A stretch of 64,000 nt of DNA. Source: Nostoc sp. FACHB-892 (GTDB taxonomy: Bacteria > Cyanobacteriota > Cyanobacteriia > Cyanobacteriales > Nostocaceae). Positions 35,868-44,353 of this stretch are shown here, one piece after another. The translations under genes were made by a program, and so were the position numbers. The stretch lies in contig NZ_JACJTR010000001.1 in NCBI RefSeq assembly GCF_014698795.1, positions 372,001 to 436,000 of the forward strand, written 5' to 3'. The notes under the pieces were generated by a model. That model did no database searches and was not told the DNA's origin. It was given only the letters and a program-made list of their open reading frames with translations. Within the stretch, counting starts at the first letter, position 1. Each line of letters starts with the position of its first letter.

Positions 35868-37685
35868 ATGAATGCTGAAGAATTATTAAACCAAGGATTA
35901 AACCAAAATTTGCAAGGGGATTATCAAGGGGCAATCGCAGCTTACACCCAAGCAATCAAATTCAATCCTAATTATGCCGAAGCTTACTATAATCGAGGAA
36001 TTATTCTAAGTGGTCAACTCAAAGATTATCGTAATGCGATCGCAGATTTTAATCGCGCCATAGAAATCAATCGCAATTTTGCCACAGCCTACTGTCACCG
36101 AGGTAATGCACGTTACTTTTTAGCCGATTACGAAGGAGCGATCGCAGATTATAACCAAGCTTTACAAATCGATCCAAATCTCGCCCAATCTTACCACAGC
36201 CGGGGTAATGCTTACTTTGCTTTAGAAAAATACGACAAAGCAATCGCTGATTATATACAAACAATTGAAATTAGTACCCAGTTAGCTGATAATATTAATA
36301 TTGATATTGCCAATGCTTATCATAATCGGGGTGTAAGTTGTTTTGAAAAGGGCGATTATCAAGGAGCGATCGCTGATTTTCAACAAGCTTTACAATGGCA
36401 TCCAAATTTTGCCGCAGCCTACAGCAATCGGGGTAATATTCACCATATCTTAGGAAATTTTCCCGAAGCGATCGCTGACCATGACCGGGCATTACAATTA
36501 AATCCAAGCTTGGCAGAGGCTTATCATAACCGAGGTAACGCTCACTACTCTTTAGCAGAGTATCAAAGTGCGATCGCAGATTACAACCGCGCCCTAGAAA
36601 TTAATCCCAGGTTTGCCGGAGCATATTACAATCGCGGTTTAGTTCTTGCTCATCTCAAAGAATATCACCGAGCAATTGAGGATTTTAACCAAGCATTAAA
36701 GTTCAATCCTGATGATATACAAGCATATTCTGAGCGAGGTCTTGTTCGTAGTACTCTTGGGGATTATGAGGGTGCGATCACAGATTATGACAAAGCGTTA
36801 CAAGAAAATCCGACTTTAGCTTTAGTATACGGCTTTCGGGCGAACGCTCGTCGCCGACTGGGAGATTATCAAGGCGCAATTGAAGATAGTAATCGCCTAT
36901 TACAACTCAATCCTAGTTTAGCTGAAGGATATTGCGATCGCGCGGCGGCTCGTCGTTCTTTAGGAGATCATAAAGGAGCAATTAAAGATTATGATCGGGC
37001 ATTACAAATTAATGATAACTTAGCCGCAGCTTATTATGGTCGGGGGATTGCCCGTGAAGCCCTGCAAGATTTACAGGGAGCAATTGATGATAACACCCAA
37101 GCAATAGAGTTGGTTCCTGAATTTTCGCAAGCGTACTGCAATCGAGGTAATGCTCGTCGTCTTTTGGGGGATGAACAAGGAGCGATCACAGATTATAATC
37201 AGGCATTAGAAATTAATCCCGATTTAATTGAAGCATATTACAACCGAGGTTCTACCCATTATGCTTTAGAAGAATATGAAAGTGCGATCGCAGATTACAC
37301 TCAAGCTTTGCAAATAAATCCCCAATCTGCTGCATTTTACAGCGATCGTGCTAATGCCCGCTATGCCCTAGAAGATTATCAAGGGGCAATAGAAGATTAC
37401 AGTCGGGCGATCGCGATCGACCCTAGCTTTGCTGAAGACTGGTACAATAGGGGTCGTAGCCGTTCTTTATTGGGAGACTTGCAAGGAGCGCTTACAGATT
37501 TGAACCTCGCTTTACAACGTCAACCTCATTGGGCTTCAGCTTACATCCTTCGGGCAGATGTCTACCGAAATCTGGGTGACTCCCAAAGAGCAATTGCGGA
37601 TTTCCAGAAATCCGCAGACTTGTATTACCAAGAAGGAAATATTCAGTATTATCAACAAATTATTGAGCTAATTGAACAGCTTTGA
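35868..37685 (+). CDS. Protein of 17 tandem TPR repeats
   Basis: A 605-residue protein made almost entirely of 34-residue TPR units (A/L-E-A-Y-x-N-R-G-x-x-x-x-x-x-x-D/E-Y-x-x-A-I-x-D-Y-x-x-A-L-x-I-N-P). I count 17 copies, the fourth with an 8-residue insertion (QLADNINI), and a short helical tail. There is no signal peptide, so a cytoplasmic scaffold for protein-protein contacts is the most that can be said. Strong internal DNA repetition (GCGATCGCAGATT, HIP1-bearing units) shows recent unit duplication. It is divergent from the repeat protein at 33726-35591. Confidence 0.92.
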   Translation: MNAEELLNQGLNQNLQGDYQGAIAAYTQAIKFNPNYAEAYYNRGIILSGQLKDYRNAIADFNRAIEINRNFATAYCHRGNARYFLADYEGAIADYNQALQIDPNLAQSYHSRGNAYFALEKYDKAIADYIQTIEISTQLADNINIDIANAYHNRGVSCFEKGDYQGAIADFQQALQWHPNFAAAYSNRGNIHHILGNFPEAIADHDRALQLNPSLAEAYHNRGNAHYSLAEYQSAIADYNRALEINPRFAGAYYNRGLVLAHLKEYHRAIEDFNQALKFNPDDIQAYSERGLVRSTLGDYEGAITDYDKALQENPTLALVYGFRANARRRLGDYQGAIEDSNRLLQLNPSLAEGYCDRAAARRSLGDHKGAIKDYDRALQINDNLAAAYYGRGIAREALQDLQGAIDDNTQAIELVPEFSQAYCNRGNARRLLGDEQGAITDYNQALEINPDLIEAYYNRGSTHYALEEYESAIADYTQALQINPQSAAFYSDRANARYALEDYQGAIEDYSRAIAIDPSFAEDWYNRGRSRSLLGDLQGALTDLNLALQRQPHWASAYILRADVYRNLGDSQRAIADFQKSADLYYQEGNIQYYQQIIELIEQL

Positions 37686-37775
37686 TGAGGGGATTGGGTA
37701 CTGGGGATTAGGCATTGGGCAAGGGACATCGTTATTTTTCCCCTGCTTCCTCTGCTTCCCCCACTCCCTACTCCC
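37686..37775. repeat. Short tandem repeats at the 3' ends of convergent genes
   Basis: GGGGATTGGGTACTGGGGAT-like units near 37687-37720 and CCCTGCTTCCTCTGC-like, CCCACTCCCTACTCCC-like units at 37740-37774, again heptamer-type low-complexity DNA. The second run reaches the stop of the flavoprotein gene. Confidence 0.6.
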
Positions 37776-38970
37776 TTATTTCTTTAAAGTAAAAGCGTTC
37801 CATGAAGCGGCGATCAATCCAATCTTTGTAACACCACAATAATTTGTGAGGTGGTAAAGTGAAGATGCCTTTGGTTGCGATCGCTCGTTTGTCTCCTGTA
37901 CCAATTAAACTCAAATATTGTTTCTGTGGTTTATAGGGTTTGAGCGATTTACTTAATAAAATTCGCTGCAAATTCTCAAACAAAGGTTTACCTTGCCTAA
38001 CAGCAAACACTCCAGCTTTCGGACGCGGATGATTTACTATTGTGGCAACGTCACCAGATGCAAATACCTGGGGGTGCGTTTGAGATTGTAACGTATCTTC
38101 TACCAAAATAAAACCTTGTTCATCAGTTCCTAGTCCAGCCGTTTTTAACCATTCGGGTGCTGATGCTTGTGTCACCCAAAAAATTTTATTACACTCTACT
38201 GTCAAACCAGATTCACATTTAATCTTAAATATTTCTTTAGTTTCCCTGCGAGTTGTAGGTGCAAGTTTACACACAGTTTCTCCAAGATGTAACTTAATAC
38301 CTCGCTCGGTTAAAATTTGCTGAATTTGATGGCGTACTGATGAATGGTAATTGGGCATTAGTTCCATACCACGCTGGAATAAATGAATTTCCAGATTTTG
38401 AATTGGTTGTTGAGTTTGACGTAAAATGCGGTGTATATGAGATTGCATTGACAGAGCCAATTCTACACCACCAGCACCGCCACCCACGATCGCAATGCTA
38501 ATTGGTTTTTGAGGATTTTTACCTACAGTTTCAATTAATTCATACCAATGTTCCAATAGGTGCGATACTGGTTTAGCTGCGATCGCATATTCTGCTGCAC
38601 CTGATACAGACACTGTGGCCGGAGTGCTGCCAATATCAATAGACAGCACATCAAAATCTACCACAAGCCCGTTAGCACACAGAACTTTGTGATTTTCCAA
38701 GTCTAGGGCAACTACTGTGTCAATATACAACCGTGCTTGAGCAAAGTTCGCTAAAGGTCGCAAATCAATATGACAATCATCGTGGCTATAAAATCCAGCA
38801 ATGTGTCCTGGTAACATTCCAGAGTAGGCTGTATTTTTTGCTGCGGTAATCAACGTCAAACGGATACCGGGTAAAGGCTTTTTCCCAAACATTTTCAGCG
38901 CAATTGCATGGCTATGACCGCCACCAATCAGCACTAGGTCTTTAACTATAGGCTGTAATTTTTGCTGCAT
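37768..38970 (-). CDS. FAD/NAD(P)-dependent oxidoreductase of the SelD-N-terminal type
   Basis: A 400-residue two-dinucleotide-fold flavoprotein related to type II NADH dehydrogenases. FAD-binding LVLIGGGHSHAIAL lies near the N-terminus, the NAD(P)-binding IAIVGGGAGGVELALSM near residue 155, and a second FAD contact in VFASGDVATI. In cyanobacteria this domain is often the N-terminal half of a fusion with selenide water dikinase (SelD). Here the frame ends after KDWIDRRFMERFYF, at the point where that linker would begin, and no SelD half follows. The start ATG at 38968-38970 was preferred to an in-frame TTG 18 bases upstream. Electron acceptor unknown. Confidence 0.85.
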   Translation of the reverse strand: MQQKLQPIVKDLVLIGGGHSHAIALKMFGKKPLPGIRLTLITAAKNTAYSGMLPGHIAGFYSHDDCHIDLRPLANFAQARLYIDTVVALDLENHKVLCANGLVVDFDVLSIDIGSTPATVSVSGAAEYAIAAKPVSHLLEHWYELIETVGKNPQKPISIAIVGGGAGGVELALSMQSHIHRILRQTQQPIQNLEIHLFQRGMELMPNYHSSVRHQIQQILTERGIKLHLGETVCKLAPTTRRETKEIFKIKCESGLTVECNKIFWVTQASAPEWLKTAGLGTDEQGFILVEDTLQSQTHPQVFASGDVATIVNHPRPKAGVFAVRQGKPLFENLQRILLSKSLKPYKPQKQYLSLIGTGDKRAIATKGIFTLPPHKLLWCYKDWIDRRFMERFYFKEIRE

Positions 38971-39199
38971 TGAAGTAGTTAATAACAATAGTATTCCAGT
39001 TGTGAAATTTTTCGTCTTCGCATAGCGTCTCTGGTAAAAGAAGGCTATCCTTTATAATTAGTGGTTTTCATAAATGATTCTGAATGCTCTATCACTAATT
39101 AGGTATCAATCAAATTCATTACGATCAGGGTTAATTGATAGTGAAGATGAAGAGTAGTGAGTACAAGTAATTTTTGAAACCTAATTTTATCAATTAAAA

Positions 39200-39943
39200 A
39201 TGTTTACAGGAATTATTAATGCTTTTCATAGCATAAAAAATATTCTACAGACAAATAATAGTCAGATATCAAGAATATGTCTGAAGATATATGATTTCCA
39301 GGAAAAGGTTCAACAAACTCAGCATCATTCGCCAAAAGAACGTTTAAGAATAGCAATTGAACAATTAGGGAATAAGACAATAGAAATCAGTCTAGCTGTA
39401 ATTAATGATTTAGAGCAAATTGCCCAAAATCATCCACAGTATCACTGGACAATCATGGACATACTTACTACTTTTGTACGAGAGAACGCTCCTTTTATAC
39501 CCCAAGAGAAAGTAACGAGCAACCTGTCAACAAAAATTCGTGTAGATATTCAAGCAGCCCTTACCGTTATCGCTAGAAGAGATGTAAACAAAGACCCAGA
39601 GAATGAGCAACTTGATTTGAGTCATACGGACATGAGGGGAGCAAATCTCAATCAGGCGAACCTAAAACAGACAAATCTCTATCAAGCTAATCTTGCTGGA
39701 GCTAACCTCACAGAAGCTAATCTTGCAGGAGCAATTCTCAGTGCAGCTAATCTAGAAGGTACTAACTTATATTTGGCTAATCTAGAAGGAGCAATTCTTA
39801 GCGCAGCTAACCTCTCAGGAGCTAACCTCTCAGGAGCTAACCTACATTGTGCAAGCTTATATTTAGCTAGGCTGAATGAGGTAGTTATCAATGATACCAA
39901 ACTTGGTGGGGCAAACCTCAGAGAAGCTAAATTCTCTGATTAA
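39200..39943 (+). CDS. Pentapeptide-repeat protein, soluble paralogue
   Basis: A 247-residue protein. Residues about 40-145 are a helical domain shared with two larger proteins in this window (RLRIAIEQLGN ... HWTIMDILTTFVRENAP ... DIQAALTVIARRD). Residues 150-245 are pentapeptide repeats (A[N/D]LxxANL), which fold as a right-handed quadrilateral helix. Unlike its relatives, it has no membrane segment. Function unknown; the family is expanded in cyanobacteria. Confidence 0.88.
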   Translation: MFTGIINAFHSIKNILQTNNSQISRICLKIYDFQEKVQQTQHHSPKERLRIAIEQLGNKTIEISLAVINDLEQIAQNHPQYHWTIMDILTTFVRENAPFIPQEKVTSNLSTKIRVDIQAALTVIARRDVNKDPENEQLDLSHTDMRGANLNQANLKQTNLYQANLAGANLTEANLAGAILSAANLEGTNLYLANLEGAILSAANLSGANLSGANLHCASLYLARLNEVVINDTKLGGANLREAKFSD

Positions 39944-40117
39944 AAAATTAGTCTTGCAAGACGCAAGTCAAAAGTAAAAAAGCTTATAGCGTGGGTTTTT
40001 ACCGATTTTAAATGAGTGCCCAATTTTCGCTTTAATGTACTATAGCGGTTTCAATACAGTCTGAATCTCACTGCGTATTTGTTAAAACAAACACTCCCCT
40101 CTCCTTAGTAAGGTTAT

Positions 40118-40277
40118 GGTGTACACACAAGTATTTTAGAGTTGTCTTACAGCATTTAGATCCTCCTAAATTCCCCGATAAATTGGGGAATTTTAAGAGG
40201 TTTTTGCTCCCCTTAAAAAGGGGGGTTGGGGGAATCAAAAGCCTATGGAGGAATGTTATAAGACTTATGTGTACACC
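40118..40277. mobile_element. 160-bp MITE-like element
   Basis: GGTGTACACACAAGT (40118-40132) and the inverse of 40263-40277 match with one mismatch. CCTTAGTAA occurs just outside both ends (40103 and 40282), a possible target duplication. Inside are the hairpin AAATTCCCC/GGGGAATTT and G/C runs; no ORF. It fills much of the 530-base spacer between two pentapeptide genes; the rest shows nothing recognisable. Confidence 0.6.
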
Positions 40278-40474
40278 GCAGCCTTAGTAAAAAGGGGGTT
40301 GGAGGAGAAGGTTAAAAAATGTACTTCATGCATACCAGAAACGGTATAGTATATTCAATGTCATTACCTGGTTAAATGAGTGTCTTAACACCTATTATAA
40401 TTTTCTGCTAAATGCTATACTATTTTTCCTCAACATCTAAGTAATAATTCTAGGTTGTAAGGAAAATCGTTACC

Positions 40475-41950
40475 ATGTCTTCTAAAAAGACAGACGCTCT
40501 TTTGAATTGGTTGATAACTATAACAGTTATATTTGGCTGTTCATTGACTGTAATTTTTTTCGCTTTATCCAGTATTAAAGAATTGTCAATTCAGGAAAAA
40601 ATTCAGTATAGAAACCAAGCATTAACAACTACTGCAATAGTTTTTCTCGCATCGGCAGCAATGTTTAATACTTATTATGCAGCAAAGCGTGCCCAAGCGA
40701 TGCATAAAAATGCGATCGCAAGTGAGAAAAACCTAGAAATTGGCATTCAAAATGTAAAAGTCAATCAAGACAGATTGATTTCAGAGCGCTTTATGGGAGC
40801 AATTGCCCAGCTTGGTCATGAAAAGGTTGAAACCCGGACAGGCGCAATTTATGCATTAGAAAGAGTTGCCCAAGATTTTCCTAAAGAACACTGGACAATC
40901 ATGGAAATTCTCACTGCCTTTGTGCGAGAAAATGCACCTATCCAGCAGGTGAGAGTAGAGCAACAAAAACTGGAATATTCACCAGCAGCTTACTCAGGTA
41001 GGCGTAGAGGTGAGTTGCGTCCGACACAGCAGTTAGAGCAAAATCTCCATGAAGAATTGCCAACAATCCGCACCGATATTCAAGCAGCTCTAGCTGTTAT
41101 CGGCAGGCGTAATTTACTCGAAGACCCAAAAGATCAGAAACTTGATTTACGTAATATCGACATCAGGCGAGCAGACCTGCTAGGAGTTAATCTGCAACAA
41201 GCAGACTTACGTGGTTCTGACCTGAGTGGAGCTGACCTGCGTGGAGCCGACTTGAGTGAGGCTGACCTGAACGGCGCTAAACTCATTAAGTCTATTCTCT
41301 ATGAAACCAAATTACTAAAAGCTAGCCTCTGTGGAGCAAACCTGTGTTGGGCTAATCTCAACCGTGCTAATCTCTTTGGAGCTAACCTACGTTCAGCCAA
41401 CCTCTCTGGAGCAAGTTTGCGTGTAGCTGATTTACAAGGAGCAAACCTTTATAAAGCTAACTTACAACAAGCGACCTTAAAAATGGCTAACCTCTCTGGA
41501 GCAAAGCTATTTTTAGCTAACTTGCAAGGAGCAAAACTGGGTAAAGCCAATCTCCAGATGACGGGTTTGATTGGTGCCAACCTCTCAGGGGCTAACTTGA
41601 ATGGTGCCAACCTTTCTGAGGCTAACTTGAATGCAGCCAAACTCCACCAAACAGAAGTCTATTTTGCCAACCTCTCAGAAGCCAGTTTCACGGAAGCCGA
41701 CCTGTATCAAGCAAACCTCATCGGAGCTAACCTGCATAGAGCAACCTTTTATCAAGCTAACCTGACTCAGGCAAACCTTATGGGAGCGAACTTTTTAGAA
41801 GCTGACCTGAGTGATGTCAAACTGGAAGGGACGATTTTAACAGGGGCTAAAAATTTAGAGTTGCAGCAGATTAAAAAAGCATTTGGCGATCGCACCACTC
41901 GTCTACCTGATTATATAGAAGCACCGACAGATTGGCGACAATCAAGTTGA
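40475..41950 (+). CDS. Membrane-anchored pentapeptide-repeat protein
   Basis: A 491-residue protein. Two membrane helices lie at about 12-35 and 50-70 (LLNWLITITVIFGCSLTVIFF and TTTAIVFLASAAMFNTYYA), then the helical domain shared with its paralogues (RFMGAIAQLGHEKVETRTGAIYALERVAQD ... HWTIMEILTAFVRENAP ... DIQAALAVIGRR, about 105-230). Residues 235-460 are some 45 pentapeptide repeats, ending in LELQQIKKAFGDRTTRLPDYIEAPTDW. Paralogous to 39200-39943 and 50212-51453. The plan suggests a membrane-tethered scaffold or sensor, but no function is known. Confidence 0.9.
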   Translation: MSSKKTDALLNWLITITVIFGCSLTVIFFALSSIKELSIQEKIQYRNQALTTTAIVFLASAAMFNTYYAAKRAQAMHKNAIASEKNLEIGIQNVKVNQDRLISERFMGAIAQLGHEKVETRTGAIYALERVAQDFPKEHWTIMEILTAFVRENAPIQQVRVEQQKLEYSPAAYSGRRRGELRPTQQLEQNLHEELPTIRTDIQAALAVIGRRNLLEDPKDQKLDLRNIDIRRADLLGVNLQQADLRGSDLSGADLRGADLSEADLNGAKLIKSILYETKLLKASLCGANLCWANLNRANLFGANLRSANLSGASLRVADLQGANLYKANLQQATLKMANLSGAKLFLANLQGAKLGKANLQMTGLIGANLSGANLNGANLSEANLNAAKLHQTEVYFANLSEASFTEADLYQANLIGANLHRATFYQANLTQANLMGANFLEADLSDVKLEGTILTGAKNLELQQIKKAFGDRTTRLPDYIEAPTDWRQSS

Positions 41951-42229
41951 GTGACCGCAGCATCATTATTTATTTGGGCGCATTCTACCAGTTTCACTTA
42001 ATGCTATAGTTTTTACCAAAATTCTCCGTAAATATTTGGGAGATGAGGAAGATAAAAGCTATGTCTGATAACAATACAGACATACCGAGAAATTTATTTA
42101 TAATTCTAATTTTATCGAACAGAATTTAGGAGTCAGAATTCAGTTGGGTATTCTGACCGAAAAACTTGTAGGAGAATATAGAAGAGAACAATCTTACCTA
42201 CAGTATTAATAAATGTTGAGGGAAAAACA

Positions 42230-42469
42230 ATGCAATCAGCTTTACGTATCACAACCAAAGTTTTACCAGGAAACAAAATAGAAATTGAAATTCCAGAAGC
42301 TGAAATAGGCTATAGCGTTGATGTATTTGTAATATTACCAGAAAAAGCTGAACCAAAACATCGCTCTGTACTAGAGATTATTGAAGAAAGCCGTAAGAGA
42401 CACCCTTCTCGAACTGCTGAAGATATAGACAGACAACTACAACAAGAACGCTTATCATGGGACAGCTAA
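42230..42469 (+). CDS. Antitoxin of a PIN-type toxin-antitoxin pair
   Basis: A 79-residue protein. The N-terminal part is beta-like (ALRITTKVLPGNKIEIEIPE) and the C-terminal part a charged helix (HRSVLEIIEESRKRHPSRTAEDIDRQLQQER) that resembles the toxin-binding tails of cyanobacterial antitoxins. GAGGG lies about 8 bases before the ATG. Its TAA overlaps the ATG of the toxin frame (TAATG at 42467-42471), the classic arrangement of such pairs. The toxin is broken, so the gene may now be free of its original constraint. Named by position and shape, not by a recognised motif. Confidence 0.75.
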   Translation: MQSALRITTKVLPGNKIEIEIPEAEIGYSVDVFVILPEKAEPKHRSVLEIIEESRKRHPSRTAEDIDRQLQQERLSWDS

Positions 42470-42900
42470 TGCTTCCAGCAAGTGGCTCTATTTATATAGA
42501 TACTTCAGTGGCTATTTATACTATTGAAGGCATCTCTGATTATTACTCTCTTCTGAAACCACTATGGTCTAAGTTTTATGCAGGAGAAATTCAAATCATC
42601 AGTAGTGAACTAATATTAATGTAGGTTTTAGTTGTTCCATTGCGTAATGGTAATAATTCTTTAGTTACAGACTATCAAGAACTCTTATTGTCATCTCAAG
42701 TACAATTAATTCCCATTAGTCAATCAATACTACGACAAGCTGCAAATATTCGGGCTACAAGTAACCTCAAAACACCCGATGCCATTCATGCTGCAACAGC
42801 TTTATCTGTTAATTGCCACCAATTTCTTACCAACGATAAAGGCTTTCGTAATGTTCCTGGTTTAGCTGTTGTTATCCTCAATGAAGTTTTAGCATCTTAA
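42457..42900 (+). pseudogene. PIN-domain toxin with an internal nonsense codon
   Basis: The frame reads MGQLMLPASGSIYIDTSVAIYTIEG... with the first catalytic Asp in YIDTS, runs to ISSELILM and meets TAG at 42622-42624, then continues in the same frame as VLVVPLRNG ... LKTPDAIHAATALS ... FLTNDKGF to the stop at 42898-42900. The second half holds the remaining acidic residues of the RNase site. Homologues normally have Glu at the stop position (SxELxxxE), so a single GAG-to-TAG change would explain it. A start at 42469 is also possible. Toxin function is probably lost unless read-through occurs. Confidence 0.85.
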
Positions 42901-42901
42901 A

Positions 42902-42988
42902 ACAATTCGCACAACAATCTTACCGGAAAATCTTCGACCACCCAAACATTGGAAAACTCAAGTTTCACCCTCAGAACCCCAAGGTTGA
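42902..42988 (+). pseudogene. 3' remnant of a pentapeptide-repeat gene
   Basis: The frame gives TIRTTILPENLRPPKHWK followed by a short tail and stop. It matches the last residues of the paralogue at 50212-51453 (DRTTILPENFKIPKHWK) at both protein and DNA level. The rest of the gene is absent, so this is a leftover of a fourth copy. Confidence 0.75.
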
Positions 42989-42991
42989 GGC

Positions 42992-43480
42992 TCATGCTGA
43001 CACTGTGGATGGTTGCCAAGAAATCTCCAATAAACCTGTCAACAGCTTTACTATTTCCTTATTCTTAATACTTGCGTTTCTATAACGATCTTGCAAATTT
43101 TGCAGAATTTTTATTTCCTGTTGAGGGGTAAGCAGATTAGCTAATTTTATGCAAGACAACTGAAAAACTTTACGCAATTGTGCTTGTTCTTGAGAAGAAA
43201 CATTCATTGCACAGAAAGCATCTCTAAAATTTCCACCTTCTTCTAAGGTAGCTTCAAACTGACTTTGCTGTATAGGAGTAAAAATTTTGTTAATTTGAAA
43301 GCGAATCTCATGGTGAAGCTGAACTAACTGTTCTTCTTCTTGTGGAAGTATTTCTGTCCCTACTAGTAAAGGAAATAGATCCGTTAAAGGTTTATAAATA
43401 TCAGTTTGGATATTAACTGGAGTAGTTGCAAAAGAAGTAACCACTGATTTGATGACGAGTGAGCTAAATTTAGTTTTCAT
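42992..43480 (-). CDS. Hypothetical protein with CpxP/Spy-like motifs
   Basis: A 162-residue helical protein. Two segments resemble the LTxxQ motif of Spy/CpxP chaperone-like proteins: IFTPIQQSQFEATL near residue 67 and LLTPQQEIKILQNL near 116. The first 25 residues are weakly hydrophobic (SSLVIKSVVTSFATTP) and could be a poor signal peptide. The link to that family is tentative. It is transcribed away from the signalling operon at 44110, so their promoters share the 630-base spacer between them. Confidence 0.6.
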   Translation of the reverse strand: MKTKFSSLVIKSVVTSFATTPVNIQTDIYKPLTDLFPLLVGTEILPQEEEQLVQLHHEIRFQINKIFTPIQQSQFEATLEEGGNFRDAFCAMNVSSQEQAQLRKVFQLSCIKLANLLTPQQEIKILQNLQDRYRNASIKNKEIVKLLTGLLEISWQPSTVSA

Positions 43481-43773
43481 AAAATATCCTCTTAGTATTT
43501 AGTATTGACAAAACAGCCCTGTATAAGTTTTTATAAGTATTTAGTTGAAGCACTTTCGGATTGGGTTAGGGCTTATGCAACCCAATGTCCATGTTGACGA
43601 GACACCAGAGTTAGTTAAAGGCGTTATAGTTTTTGCTTGTACTTAGATGAATATTGAGAAAGTTATCTCTTTAAAGAAAAAGAAATGTTTTTTTTACAAC
43701 CATCACGGGCTATCGGCTGTAAATAGCTCTTATGCAACTTGTGAAAAAAACAGACTAAGGTAGATAAAATATC

Positions 43774-43826
43774 TATCTAAAGATAGTTTCATTGAAAAAT
43801 GCCTCTAATGTAACTATCTTTAGATA
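43774..43826. promoter_or_regulatory. 15-bp perfect inverted repeat in a divergent promoter region
   Basis: TATCTAAAGATAGTT (43774-43788) and AACTATCTTTAGATA (43812-43826) are exact inverse copies with 23 bases between. Each arm is itself nearly palindromic. It lies in the 43481-44109 spacer, 280 bases before the XRE-like gene. A TTGACA follows at 43828, without a well-spaced -10. The arrangement suits a dimeric regulator. Nothing else is recognisable in the spacer. Confidence 0.5.
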
Positions 43827-44109
43827 CTTGACAAAAAATAAAATATAGCTTCTTTTTAGCAAAATTAATTTAATTTTTCTCGTTCTAACTTCTAAATGCT
43901 GGATACTTACGGTATGCCCCTTCTCCCTGATTTAGTAGAGAAAGATGATATGGAAGACTTATTTGCTTTCTTGTCACACTGTCAATAAGAGGAAGAGAGG
44001 CAGAGAAACCCAGCTTACTGGTATAACCTGAGAAATATTCCCTAAGCAGGAGATAAACAATAAGACACCTGTCCTATCCTAGTCATTGCTATGGGGATAG
44101 AAAAAGGAG

Positions 44110-44349
44110 ATGTCTGTCAGAAAGCAGCTGGAGATTTTAGATTTAATTCCGGAGCTTCGGCAGCAACTCAATCTTTTTCAGAAACAGTTTGCTACTAAAT
44201 TAGAGGTTTCATTAAAACCAGTCAAACGTTGGCAGAATAGGCATACAGTGCCTTCACAGATAGCACTAAAACTAATAAAAGAAATGTTACGGCAGATGGG
44301 TGAACCCGGCAAAAGGCTGCTGAACCAATATTTTCCAGAAGCAGAGTAG
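44110..44349 (+). CDS. Degenerate XRE-like protein preceding a sensor kinase
   Basis: A 79-residue protein aligned end to end with the XRE protein at 5483-5722: LNLFQKQFATKLEVSLKPVKRWQ replaces LSQVEFASKVGVSFQSVNRW, and the C-terminus MGEPGKRLLNQYF is conserved. The recognition helix has lost its usual E-N-G after the tryptophan (RWQNRHTVP), so DNA binding may be altered. GGAG abuts the ATG with no spacing, so initiation may be inefficient. The stop lies 4 bases before the kinase start, so the two genes form an operon. Confidence 0.75.
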   Translation: MSVRKQLEILDLIPELRQQLNLFQKQFATKLEVSLKPVKRWQNRHTVPSQIALKLIKEMLRQMGEPGKRLLNQYFPEAE

Positions 44350-44353
44350 GGTT

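Noticed and set aside
39682..39900. Repetitive minus-strand frames opposite pentapeptide repeats (also near 41449 and 51216)
   Set aside because: Antisense echo of the repeat codons; no independent evidence.
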